Positions 21,796 through 33,178 of a DNA stretch of 64,000 nucleotides are shown here, piece by piece. The stretch's first letter is position 1, and each line of letters opens with the position of its first letter. The translations under genes were made by a program, and so were the position numbers. Source of the stretch: Phocoena phocoena (taxonomy: Eukaryota > Chordata > Mammalia > Artiodactyla > Phocoenidae); contig NC_089239.1 in the NCBI RefSeq assembly GCF_963924675.1, positions 3,213,001-3,277,000 on the forward strand, read 5' to 3'. The notes under the pieces were generated by a model. The model saw only the letters and a program-made list of their open reading frames with translations. It was not told the DNA's origin and ran no database searches.

Positions 21796-22989
21796 GATGT
21801 GAATCAGAGGGATTCCATGCAACAGGAAAATGTTGAAGACTTAGGTTTGATGGTAATCCCCAAAATTGCATGTTAAAACATTTCAGCAAATACATGTGAG
21901 TTCATCGCTGGTGATGTTTTCTTGCTTTGCTCTGATGCAGACATGAGGTTGGGTTCTCTGGAGGTCAGACCAAGGAAGAAGTTTGTTAAGGAGGTGACAG
22001 CACAGAGAGGTGATTCTGAGGATGTCAGGACCCCAGGAAAGATGTAATAAAAATAAAACTGAGCCGAAGGTACATTCTTCTGAGGCTGACAGATGAGGTA
22101 AGGGACGGCGTGAGAAGGAGGGAGTCCAGGACTAGAATTTAGTAAGAGTTTTCTGGAACTCCAGTGCTAGTGGGATTAAGTAGTTATGGCCTCGTGGCAA
22201 GTTCATGGGAAAGAGCCAGAAGGAAAAGTAACTTGTATTTGACATGAAGCACATACTCTGTGGGTACTCATCAGAGTAAATTATACACCGTGGGGAAGTT
22301 TAAAGGCACTTCCTTTTTCTCCCTTAATGAATATGTACCGTTGAATCCCATTGAACTACCCTCCTGGTTTTAGTAAACAATCGACAACTTCTGATGCCTA
22401 TAATCTAGTGTTTAGCTGTCCCTACTTATGAGTAAATGGAGGGGGAATCCACATTACAATAATCCCTAGGAATTGCACAGTATTTCCCACCAACACTTGG
22501 TTCCCTGCTCGTCGGCACAGTGCAGGATCCCAGCCAGGCTGGCGGGCGATGCTATGGGAGATCCGCGGTGGGGAGGAGACTTGACCTTGGGGGAACCGGG
22601 AGTCGTGTGAGCCGCCTGGCTGCCCGGCGGGAACGGAAGCGCCCAGCTGCCTCGGAAGGTGTGGGGTACTGGGCGGAGACCCTCAGGTGGGCATCGCTCC
22701 TCTCTCTGCTGCCCTGAGAACACAGGACACTGGCTGCTCACAGCATCAATGACGGGCTGAGTCCCCAGTTCGGCAGGGGACGCTGGGGACCCGTGGCTGC
22801 TGAAGGGGGCACTCAGGCTGGAAGCAGTGCCGGGGGCAGCCTAGTCTTGGCTTCCTCCTTTCCTCCGGGGCCCCCCTCTGGCCGTTCACGCAGTAACAGC
22901 ACAGACGGCGGTAATGCGAGGGGCTCTATTGGCACCATGAAAAGAGCCAGAAGGTTCCAAGAGGCCTTTCTAACGTGGAGGGTGGGGAC
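21796..22989. other. Unique sequence; CpG-denser patch 22530-22930
   Basis: The right part has more CpG than its surroundings (ggcgggcgatg, ccgcctggctgcccggcgg). Frames of 63-91 codons lie on both strands in conflicting phases. I see no start-site signature strong enough to call a promoter. Confidence 0.35.
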
Positions 22990-23155
22990 AGGGGGCACTG
23001 CCATGTATTCCGCTTGTCCTCACAGCAAACCTGGGAGGCAGGTAGAGCAGGTGTGATTATCCACATTTTAGCAAAAGGGACTGGAGAGACGAAGTCAGTT
23101 ACTGAAGGTCAGCGGCAAAGCAGGGACAAGGTTGCAGGTGTCCTGACTCTTAGTC
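22990..23155 (-). repeat. MIR SINE fragment
   Basis: The block cttgtcctcacagcaaacct, gtgattatccacattttagc and cagcggcaaagcagggacaa is the MIR core in reverse orientation. Confidence 0.75.
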
Positions 23156-24660
23156 AAGGAGAAATTCCATCGAGTCTTAGAATTAGAAGCATCTTAATCA
23201 GCACAGGTGATTTAATGCAGCTTCGAAGGCAGGGATCTGGCATTAACCGCTACCCCCTTAACTGTGCTTTGATAAGGCAGTATTCACAAATGACTACCTA
23301 ATCCAAGCGTTGATAGAAAAGAGTCACTTTAATGTCCTTATCTTGACTAGTTTGGTCCTAAAGCTCTAACCAGGCAGTTTCTGAAAGCGTTTCCCATTCT
23401 GTGTGCACAGACTTGGAAAGTGGGTAGTGGTCCTCAAAATGTCATCCATCCTGCTGATGCAAGGGTATCTGACAGTAACAAGTGTGGCCAGTATCATCAC
23501 AAATGTAGGAGCATCATATGTTACAACCCTGAAATCCCCAGTTGTTACAGTCCCAAGTCTCAACCTAAGCAGATGCGAGCTTGGAAAGGTAAGAGTAGGA
23601 TGGAAAGATACAGAAAGAAGGAACCAGTACCACAAACTCTTTCCCAGCACTTGGTTCTTACCTCTCCATGTCCATATACACTACTGGCTTCTGCTTCTGC
23701 TAGAAGTTTGGAAAAGAGGCAAAAAGGCCAGCCACCTCCCCTGGGACTGGGAGAGGGGTCTAGGACAGTGTTCCTGTGTCACCTTCCCACCCTAGCCAGG
23801 TACAAAGGAAAGGTGCCTTCCAACTTCTGCTGACCCAAGCATCCTCTCCTTTTTGCAACACAACCTCTCCCTACCCCGTCTGAAACTCCTACTAGCAGAG
23901 TTACTAAAATATGCTAGGGTCACAAGGGGTGAGGGGATGTGCAGAGAAAAGGAACCATGAGAAGAAACTTGGTAGGGGCAGAGTCTCCTCATAAGCAGGA
24001 GTTACTCGTTGTAATTTGCTAATTATCTCCTTAGAAGGTAGAAATTAATCAAACAAGTTTTTAATGAATTTCTGCTACCGACTCAGTGCTGTGGTGGGCA
24101 CTGAGGGGCCACAGAAACTCTTGGAAGGGCCTGCAATCCAGTTAGGGGTGTGTCTATGTTACAGGTTCCTTCAGTGGATAACCCCAAACCACATGCAACA
24201 AAGCAATAGAAACCACAGGGAATATGGGATTAAAGAGAAAGAGATCAAAGGGGGCTTCCCAGGATCCTGGGACATCTTCATGGAAATGTTTCCAAGACAC
24301 TAAAGTGTCACACCTTCCACTAGACTGGAGGGTGGGAACCAGTAGGGCAATGGACAGGTCACTGGGAGTAGGTGCAACATTATAAATTTGTCCAGAATCA
24401 ACCTTGCCTACCTCCACCTGATTTAGTTAGGACTGGAAGGTGGCAGTCTGGACAAATTTGCCTGGATGAATCCTGAACAGGTAAGTACCCTAAACTTTTT
24501 GCCTTAAACACACACAACTTCAGTTCTCCGGAGGTTCAGGGATGGTGACCTTTCCTTGTCTGCTTGCCTATCTGTTTTGTATAGAAGATGGATCCACTGT
24601 ACCTGAGTCACGGGCCTATTGGTGAATTAGGACTCAAAGGTGAAGGGCTAAACCCCTAGG
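23156..24660. other. Unique sequence, no gene recognised
   Basis: The longest frames (23403-23833, 130 and 137 codons, overlapping in different phases) resemble no protein family I know. No polyadenylation or splice pattern frames them. Confidence 0.35.
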
Positions 24661-24838
24661 CAGGGTTTCTCCACCTCGGCACTGATGTTGGGGCCAGGTC
24701 ATCTCTGCTGTGGGATCTGTCCCTCGCACTGCAGGATGTTTAGGAGCACCCCTGGCCTCTGCCCAGGTGCTTGTAGCACCTGCCCTCCCCCATCCCCCAG
24801 TAGAACAATGTGTCTCTAGCCTTGCCAGCCATCCCCCT
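24661..24838 (-). mobile_element. MER20 hAT-Charlie MITE
   Basis: The terminal cagggtttctccacctcggc, then gcaggatgtttaggagcacc and cctggcctctgcccaggtgc, matches MER20 in reverse orientation. The distal terminal repeat is lost near 24838. Confidence 0.75.
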
Positions 24839-26919
24839 CGGCTCTAGGGAAGAGGATGCCATGTGGCTGTCCCCTTCTCATCATTCATCACTTCTGAATC
24901 CCTGGGCGAAGCCACTTTGCCACAGCTGATGGTTTTTCTTGAAACCTGAAGGGAATTTAGAGTTGGTCTGAGTCCAGGCTCTCCTTTAGAGACTAAGGCC
25001 CGGAAGGGAGCTCAGTTCGTAGAGTGGTAGACCTCGATAACAACCCTGGTCCACGAGCCCGACACCTTCATCGCACGGCTACTCAGATCTTTGGCCGATC
25101 ACCCAGCCAGCCAGCCCTCCCAGAGCCGCCGTTTACCACATGGTAAGAAGTAGAGCTAGAAGCCCACCTCCCATCAAGGGTCCCCAATAGACCCTTGTCG
25201 GGGATGGGTTATCAGATTGTGGATTTTGTGTTGGAAATAGTTCCTCGAGGCCCAGAAAAGTAAACTCAGATCATTTATTCATTTGTCCAGCAAATATTCT
25301 CAAAGCACTTTTGTTGAATATTGAGGATACAAAGTCTCTGCTTGTCTTGGAGCTCACAGATGAAGTTATAAGGGACACATGGGGATCGTTATAAAATTAG
25401 GACTCGCCCGAAATGACAGAGCACCTCGTGGGGCTGAGCTACACAGGGGGCCACACCCAACTCCACGGGGAGGCAAGGTCCACTTCCAGGAAGAGCAGAC
25501 CCCGGAACTAAGTCGGACAGGATGAGCTAATGGTTAGGAGGTGAGGCTGCACAAGAGTGTTTCAGGCAAAGGGGAAGCATGGAGAAGCCCATGGGCTGGA
25601 AACAGTGCAGTGAGTGTGGAGAGCACCAGCGTTCTGGCCTTGGTGGAGCGCGAGAGTTGAGGGGAGGAGAGGTGGGAAGCAGACTGAACGGCGGCCTTCA
25701 CCGCTGTCCTGAAGAAATTGAACTTACTTCTGTGGGCGACACGGAGGACAGAGTCTAGGAGAACCAGTTCAAGGCAGGAGGACCAAGCTGGGATGGTGCC
25801 GCAGTGTGGGGAGGGCAGATGAAACAGCCAGCCACCGAGGAAGAGGGGAGGCTCACGAATAGACATGAAGATGTCAGGGAGGGGAAGAACCACACTCCGT
25901 GTCTAGGAGCGCCTTCCAACGAGACCACAAACACAGGAGAAGAAGGGTGGGGGATGGGAGCCCCTGAGTGCCCGTGGGACTCCAGGTGCCGCCGTCCAAA
26001 TATGGGGTGGGGGGTACATCCGGGTTAGAGAACCGGGTTGGTAAAAGTGCATTGGGAGCAGGTGGAGGCTGGATGCAACCGCGGGATTGGGTGACATCAC
26101 CAGGGGAGTGTGGGTCTGAGGAAGGGGTGCAGAGGGGTGGCACTTTTAGGCACCAGCAAATCTAACGGAAGCACTTCTCTCCTGAAACCACCTTCTTGGT
26201 CAGTCCGGCCATTCCACTGACAGTCATCCACCGCTGGCTGGACCAGCCATGCTAGTTTCCTTTGTGAAATAGGAGCAGTGAGTAGACTTGCCCAGGCAAC
26301 TTATAAACTTTGTTTCTCAGTTGCCCAGACCGTTTACAGACTTTTATTTCCCACCGCCAGACTCTCCAAGAGGCACCAGAAGGCTGGCGGGCACGCTGGC
26401 CAGGGTCCCAGGATCCTTCTAATGAACTGTGAACCTAACATTTGTGGAAAGCATTGTGCAACTTCTAAGGTTTGTGGTCAAACGGGTTCATCCCCAGCTT
26501 AATTGTCAGTGCAGACCCTTAAGAACTAGATTATAGCTTCCAGAAGTTGTTGACTGTTTACTGAAAACCAAAGGAGAGTTCCCTTTTGCGATGTATTTGC
26601 AGTTCTGAATATTTGCAGTGGGGGAAGGAGGTTTTCTTTGAATCGCCCTCTCTGCATGTAATTTTCTCTGATGAATACCTACAGTGTCTGTGTTTCACGT
26701 GAAACATGACTTGGTGTTTCCCCCTGGCTGTTTCCCATGAACTTGGCCCTCTTGGTATGATGGAGACAAGAGTACTGGCTGGAACCCTTCACACATTCTT
26801 CTCAGTTCCTCAGCCATTTCGCCCCTTTTAGCACTAACCACATCTTTCAGTCATTCAGCTACGTAACCCTGATGATGGTTTAAATGATGAGCTTTTCTTA
26901 AAATATTTGTGCTTTGTTT
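24839..26919. other. Unique sequence with possible ancient-repeat patches
   Basis: 25270-25400 (ttcatttgtccagcaaatat and following) resembles a MIR/L2-age repeat. 25500-25900 resembles the unnamed relic suspected at 16.3 kb. Open frames at 25534-26165 on both strands lack any recognisable domain. Confidence 0.35.
26691..26706. promoter_or_regulatory. Perfect 16-bp palindrome centred on an E-box
   Basis: TGTTTCACGTGAAACA is its own reverse complement. The centre TCACGTGA is an E-box of the M-box/CLEAR type bound by MiT/TFE and related bHLH-zip factors. Activity is not demonstrable from sequence, and no gene start is visible nearby. Confidence 0.45.
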
Positions 26920-26934
26920 CATGTTCCTATATTC

Positions 26935-27840
26935 TTTATTTTTTTTTTTGGATGTCTTTTTAACATTTATTTTATTGAAGTATAGATGATTTACACTGTT
27001 AATTTCTGCTGTAGAGAAAAGTGATTCAGTTATACATATACACATTCTTTTTCATGTTCTTTTCCATTATGGTTTATCACAGGATATTGAATACAGTTCT
27101 CTGTGCTCTACAGTAGGACCTTGTTGTTCATCCATTCTCTATGTAATACTTTGCATCTGCTAATCCCAACCTCCCCGTCCATCCCTCTCCCACCCCCTTC
27201 TCTCCTGGCAACCACAAGTCTCTTCTCTATGTCTGTCAGTCTGTTTCTGTTTTGTAGATAAGTTCATTTGTTTCATATTTTAGAATCCACATGTAAGTAA
27301 TACCATATGGTATTTGTCTTTCTGACTTACTGCCCTTAGTATGATAATCTCTAGGTCCATCCATGTTGCTGCAAATGGCATTGTTTCGTTCTTTTTTTTA
27401 TGGTTGAGTAGTGTTCCATTGTATATATGTACCACATCTTCTTTATCCATTCATCTGTCCATAGACATCTAGGTGGCTTCCATGTCCAGGCTTTTGTGAA
27501 TATAGCTGCTATGAACATAGGGATGACTGTATCTTCTCGAATAGTTTTGTCCAGATATATGCCCAGGAGTGGGATTCCTGGATCATATGGTAGTTCTATT
27601 TTTAGTGTTTTGAGGAACCTCCATACTGTTCTCCATAGTGGTTGTATCAATTTACATTCCCACCAACAGTGTAAGAGGGTTCCCTCTTCTCAACACCCTC
27701 TCCCACATTTATTATTTGTAGACTTTTTCATGATGGTCATTCTGACCCGTGTGAGGTGGTACCTCATTGTGGGTTTGATTTGCATTTCTCTAATCATTAG
27801 CTATGTTGAGCATCTTTTCATGTGCCTCTTGGCCATCTGT
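26935..27840 (-). mobile_element. 5'-truncated L1 3' end, ~0.9 kb
   Basis: It begins with the reversed tail and ends at ttggccatctgt. The frame at 27351-27650 on the minus strand is the ORF2 C-terminal segment (for example [20 protein letters not shown]). Flanks catgttcctatattc (26920-26934) and catactcctattttc (27841-27855) match at 12 of 15 positions and are a likely target-site duplication. Confidence 0.93.
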
Positions 27841-27855
27841 CATACTCCTATTTTC

Positions 27856-28419
27856 AAAGTGCTTTTACATAGAATAATTTTTGCTTCTTTCCTAAGCTTT
27901 ATATTTTCTCTTTTTTACTGATGAAAAACTAAAGTGCAGACCTGGAGGCGGGACTTAGAGCTTCGAAGGTGCCTTCAGGTGGGTCTGGGTGTGGGCATGG
28001 CCCCAGGTCCTGTCCCTTGGCCCTGCCCGGCCTCAGGTGGTACTTACTCACTGGAGGAGGATTTAGTCACTGGAGTATGAGAACAAAGAGATTTTTGTTC
28101 TGCTTAAGAGTAAAACACTCCGCAGCCTCTCCTGATGGGCAGTTATGCCTGTGATATGGGGGGCATACAAGCTGGTGTTTCTCAAAGGTCAGCTTAGTAG
28201 GGTTCTGGAAACTCAGGTCTATGTATAGTGAAATCCTCACCAATTTCTTGCAGCAAAATATAACCGTGTGAGAAAGTCAGAGTGTTAAGCCCTACAATTC
28301 ATAGTAGTATGGGGAAGGGTCTGGGCAAGGAGACAGGTTCTAATTTTAATTCTCCACTAATTAGCCCGGTAGCATCCCATAAGTTACTTCTGCTCTCTGA
28401 ACCTCAATTTTCCAATCTA
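27856..28419. other. Unique sequence
   Basis: No repeat, RNA gene or supported exon was recognised between an L1 end and a SINE. Confidence 0.4.
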
Positions 28420-28429
28420 AAAAGGGTTG

Positions 28430-28642
28430 GGCTTCCCTGGTGGCGCAGTGGTCGAGAGTCCGCCTGCTGATGCAGGCGACACGGGTTCGTGCCCCGGTCC
28501 GGAAGGATCCCACATGCCGCGGAGCGGCTGGGCCCGTGAGCCATGGCCACTGAGCCTGCGCATCCGGAGCCTGTGCTCCGCAACGGGAGAGGCCACAACA
28601 GTGAGAGGCCCGTGTACCGCAAAAATAAATAAATAAATAAAT
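28430..28642 (+). mobile_element. CHR-2-type SINE
   Basis: A complete copy with an (aaat)n tail. The 10-bp target-site duplication aaaagggttg lies at 28420-28429 and 28643-28652. It is very close to the consensus implied by the other copies in this window, suggesting a relatively recent insertion. Confidence 0.95.
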
Positions 28643-28652
28643 AAAAGGGTTG

Positions 28653-29104
28653 AAAGAGATCAGTGCTTCTCACACTGGGAGATACAGACATATTCTTGGG
28701 AGCTCTGAGTTCTCTGTGAGAATTTCTTTTTTTCCCAACTTAAAAAAAAAAAATTCAAACCTACAGAAAAGTCACAAGAATAAGATAAGAACACACCTTT
28801 CACTTCAACTCACTATTTATTAGCCTTTGATCTGCTATTAATTTTTCATGTTGATGAAAACTCATGTAAGTTTTTACCTGGATCCTTCCACTGCCCCCTT
28901 CTAACCAAGGGCTGCCCAGCCCCGAGCCTCGGTGTCTGTCCGTGTTTATCTTCCCTTTGGCATCAGGCAGGACTGCTCTCATTTCCAGGGGGTACACAGA
29001 AAAGAACTGAAGAGGTCTTAACCATATCCACATTGAGTAAAGGCCAACTGATACCATGGAGGCCCCCGTACATGAAGGTTGTCCAGTAATTTTAAAAGAA
29101 AGGC
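28653..29104. other. Unique sequence
   Basis: An AT-rich left side (A12 at 28742-28753) is followed by mixed sequence. The minus frame at 28800-29174 has no recognisable domain. Confidence 0.35.
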
Positions 29105-29225
29105 GTGGGAAGAATAGATACATGCATATGTATAAGTGGATCACTTTGCTGTACATCTGAAACCAATACAACATTGTTAATCAACTATACTCCAATATAA
29201 AATAAAAATTAAAAAAAAAGAAAAA
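29105..29225 (+). mobile_element. Short L1 3' tail
   Basis: The wording gatcactttgctgtacatct, aacattgttaatcaactat and actccaatataaaa is the terminal L1 3'UTR, followed by an A-rich tail. The flank aaagaaag on both sides may be the target-site duplication. Confidence 0.85.
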
Positions 29226-30144
29226 GAAAGAGGAATAAGACATAGTCCCCCCCCCCAAAAAAAAAGGAGTGGACCTGTCAAACACAAGAAAACCCTCCCA
29301 TAGAGTCATTAGCACGTTCACGTCACCAGTAGCAGTTTAGTTGAGCAGAACAACATCGTCTGGCAAATGAATGCTATTAAGTTAAATTGGTTTGGTTTGG
29401 AATATCTTTATTGAATTGGTAAACCTGTTTTATTATAGTTCTTCCAGAGCTACAAGCGTAAGGAATTTATGTCTATAATAATGTTGGTGCAGACTTCAGT
29501 AGCACTACTGTAAAAATAAAACTGGGAACATGCGAGAGTGTGTTCCTGGGGCACATACACATTAGTCCTGCTTGTAAACAATGAGTTGGAAGGTTCAAGT
29601 TCAGGAGCTGTGCCTCCAAGAGTACCTTGGGGAGAGGAGAGGGGAGAAGAATAAGGCAATTGAAATAAGTAGGTTCCTTTACCCCATTTCAGTATAGTGG
29701 AATACTGTGTCAAATTTGATTTGGAAAAAAGGAGTTTGGATACCACAGGTCTACATTATTTCTAAGAGTCCTTTCAGCTTTAGCAACCAAAACCCATTTA
29801 TTTTCCCTGACAATGGAAATTATTGGTAGCTTTGGACATGTTCCCATGCCCACAACCAAAATGGATGTGTATATGTATATACACAGGAGAAAGAGAGAGA
29901 GAGAGAGATTTATTCTGAGGAAACAGCCCACATGCTTATGAAGGTACCTGTCCAAAATCTGCAGGGTAGACCAGCAGCCTAGAAACCTAAGGAGAGCTCA
30001 CGTTGCAGCTGAAGTCTGATGACTGTTTGCTGGCAGAATTCCTTCCTGCTCGGGGGAAGTCAGTCTTTGTTCTATAATGGCCATCAACTGTTTGGGTGAG
30101 GCCCAACCAAATTACAGGGGAAAATCTACTTTGTTCAAAGTTCG
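29226..30144. other. Unique sequence with short simple repeats
   Basis: A poly-C/poly-A junction lies at 29248-29268, and a (GA)n run with flanking TATA-rich bases at 29885-29912. Nothing gene-like is recognised. Confidence 0.4.
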
Positions 30145-30159
30145 CAGTATAAAATTGTT

Positions 30160-30996
30160 TTCTTTTTAATTTTATTGAAGTATAGTTGACTTAAAATGTT
30201 GTGTTAATTTCTCCTATACAGCAAAGTGACTCAGATATATATATATGTATACAGTTTTCATGTTCTTTTCCATTATGGTTTGTCACAGGATGCTGAATAT
30301 AGTTCCCTGTGCTCTACAGTAGGACCTTGTTGTTTATCCATCTTACATATAATTGTTTGTCTCTGCTAACCCCAAACTCCCAATCCTTCCTTCCCCCACC
30401 ATTCCCTTGGCAATTACAAGTCTGTTCTCTATATCTATAAATATGTTTTTGTTTCGTAGATATGTTGATTTGCATCATATTTTATATGTGATATCATATA
30501 GTATTTATCTTTCTCTTTCTGACTTACTTCTCTTAGTATGATAATCTCTAGGTCCATCCATGTTGCTGCAAATGGCATTATTTCATTCTTTTTATGGCTG
30601 AGTAATATTCCATTGTATGTATGTGCCACATCTTCTTTATCCATTCATCTGTCTATGGACATTTAGGTTGCTTCCATGTCTTGACTGTTGTAAATAGTGC
30701 TGCTGTGAACATAGGTGTGGCTGTGTCTTTTCAAATTATAGTTTTCTCTGGGGATATGCCCAGGAGTGGGATTGGTGGATCTTATGGCAACTCTATTTTT
30801 AGTTTTTTGAGGAACCTCCACACTTCTCTCCATAGTAGCTGCATCAATTTACATTCCCACCAACAGTGCACGAGGGTTCCCTTTTCTCCACACCCTCTCC
30901 AGCGTTTGTTATTTGGAGACTTTTCAATGATAGCCATTGTGACTGGTGTGAGGTGGTACCACATTGTATCAATAGTTTCGATTTGCATTTCTCTAA
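30160..30996 (-). mobile_element. 5'-truncated L1 3' end
   Basis: It starts at the reversed tail (ttttaattttattgaagtat) and ends in gatttgcatttctctaa of ORF2. Flanks cagtataaaattgtt (30145-30159) and cagtattaaatgtt (30997-31010) are a target-site duplication with small indels. Confidence 0.93.
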
Positions 30997-31223
30997 CAGT
31001 ATTAAATGTTAGTCATCCAAAACACACCTTCACAGAAACATCTAGAAAAATGTTTGACCAAATACTTGGGTACCATGGCCTAGGTAAATTGACATACAGA
31101 ATTAACCATCACAACACATATCAGCTGGATTCACCTAGAAATAAACTATAATGGAGAAAAGAGTTTGTTCTCAGCAACGTCAAGATTCTTCTGAGCTCTT
31201 AGATACAGGTCAGGTAGAAAGTA

Positions 31224-31437
31224 CAGTTGACCCTTGGACAACATCGGTTTGAACTGTTGTGGGACCACTTACACTTGGATTTTTTTCACTAAATGCTTCC
31301 TACAGCACTGCACGATCCACAGTTGGTTGAATCTATGGATGCGGAACCTCGGGTACAGAGGACCGACTGTAAAATTATTGTGGTTTTTGACTGGGTGTGG
31401 GGGAGTTCCTAACCTTGCATTGTTCAAGGATCAACTG
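31224..31437. mobile_element. Tigger2/MER28-like non-autonomous DNA transposon
   Basis: The terminal inverted repeats are cagttgacccttggacaaca at the left and, reversed at the right end, cagttgatccttgaacaatg. TA dinucleotides immediately outside both ends (31222-31223 and 31438-31439) fit the TA target of Tc1/mariner-pogo elements. The interior (gttggttgaatctatggatg and gaggaccgactgta) is that of a deleted, non-coding copy. Confidence 0.85.
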
Positions 31438-31721
31438 TATAAAGGGCAAGAACAGCAATACCCATTCAGGAATGCCTCCCAGACGACAGGACCTATACCT
31501 GTTTTGTTTATTACAGCATCCTAGGGTCTAATCCAGTGCCTGCTGTGCGCAACTTATGTTCTATCTGTATCTGTTAACTGATGGAATTAGAAGATATACA
31601 AGATCTTTTTGTAATGGGAACCACAGCTGGGAGAAATAAGCTTTACTGAAGTAATATTCTATGTCAGGAAGGTGGGACCTGGTTTTATTCATTCTTAGAA
31701 GCTGAATTTTTAAAAGTACCT
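31438..31721. other. Unique sequence
   Basis: A short stretch between the DNA transposon and the long L1MB. No feature seen. Confidence 0.4.
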
Positions 31722-33150
31722 TTTCTTTACTCTGTTAAAATAAACATAACATAAAATTTACCATATTAGACATTTTAAAGTGTACGGTTTAGTGGTATAA
31801 AATACATTCACCTTGTTATACAACCACTACCACCATCCATCCCAGAACTCTTTTCATCTTGTAAATCTGAAGCTTGTACCTATTAAAAAATAACTCCCCA
31901 TCTCCCCTCCACACAGCCCCTGGCAACCATAATTATACTTTCTGTCTTTATGATTTTGGCTAGTCTAAAACACTTCTATAAGTGGAATAGTATAGTATTT
32001 GTCTTTTTTTGTGACCGACATTTCACTTAGTATAATGTCCTCAAGTTTGATACATGCTGTGGCATTTATCAGTATTTCCTTCCTTTTTAAGGCTGAAAAA
32101 TGTTCTGTTGCAAAAATATACCACATTTTAGTAATCCACCCATCAGTTAATGGACACTGGTTGCTCCCATATTTTAGCAACTGTGAATAATGCTGCTATG
32201 AACATGGGTGCACAAATATCTCTTCAAGACCCTGCTTTCAATTCTTTTTGGTATGTACCCAGAAGTGGAATTGCTGGGTCATATGTTAATTCTGTTTTTA
32301 ATTTTTTGAGGAACCTCCACACTGTTTTCCATAATGGCTGCACCATTTTACACTCCCACCAACAGTGTACAAGGGTTCCAGTTCTCCACTCCCTCACCAA
32401 TACTTGTTGTTTTCTGTATTTTAATAGTAGTCATCCTAATGAGTGTGAGGTGGTATCTCATTGTAGTTTTGATTTGCATTCTCCTAATTATTAGTGACTT
32501 TGAGCATCTTTTCATGTATTTATTGGCCACTGGTATATCTCCTTTGAAGAAATATCTATTTAAGTCCTTTACCCATTTTTGAATCGGGTTTTTTCTTGTT
32601 GTTGTTGTTGAGTTTTAGTAGTTCTCTATATATTCTGGATATTAATCCCTTGTCAAATATATGATTTGCAAGTATTTTCTCCCATTTTGTGGGTTGTCTT
32701 TTTTACTCTGTGGATAGTGTCTTTTGATGCACAAAATTGTTTTGTTTTCATGAATCTCATTGGTCTACTGTTTCATTTGTTATCCACACTTTTGATGTCA
32801 TATGCAAGAAATCATTACCAGTGTTGCCAAACTTTTGTCTATGTTTTATTCCAGTAGTTTGTTTTAGAACTTACATTTAGGTCCCTTGATCCATTTTGAG
32901 TTAATTTTTGTATATGGTGTTAGGTAAGGGTCCAATTTCATTCTTTTGCATGTGGATATCCAATTTTCCCAGCACCATTTGTTGAAAGACTGCCCTTCCC
33001 CCATTGAATGATCTTGGCCCCCCTGTCAAACATCATTTGACTGTAGATGCAAGAGTTTATTTCTGTGTTGTATTCTATTCCACTGGTCTATATGTCTGTC
33101 TTTATGCCAATATCACACTGTTTTGATTACTGTAGCTTCGTAGTACGTTT

Positions 33151-33178
33151 TTTTTTTAATTGAAGTAAAGTTGATTTT
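33151..33178 (-). mobile_element. ~28-bp L1-tail micro-insertion
   Basis: The block is T-rich followed by taattgaagtaaagttgatt, the reversed last bases of a younger L1. It interrupts the L1MB reading gtagtaagttt. Flanks gtagtacgttt (33140-33150) and gtagtaaggttt (33179-33190) look like the duplicated target. Confidence 0.7.

Noticed and set aside
22530..22930. CpG island promoter
   Set aside because: CpG density is raised only modestly, and no start-site, exon or transcript signature accompanies it.
31224..31437. Possible nesting of a MER2-like segment inside the Tigger2-like element
   Set aside because: The internal MER2-like words may simply be part of the normal consensus of this Tigger subfamily. 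No internal TA duplication was seen.
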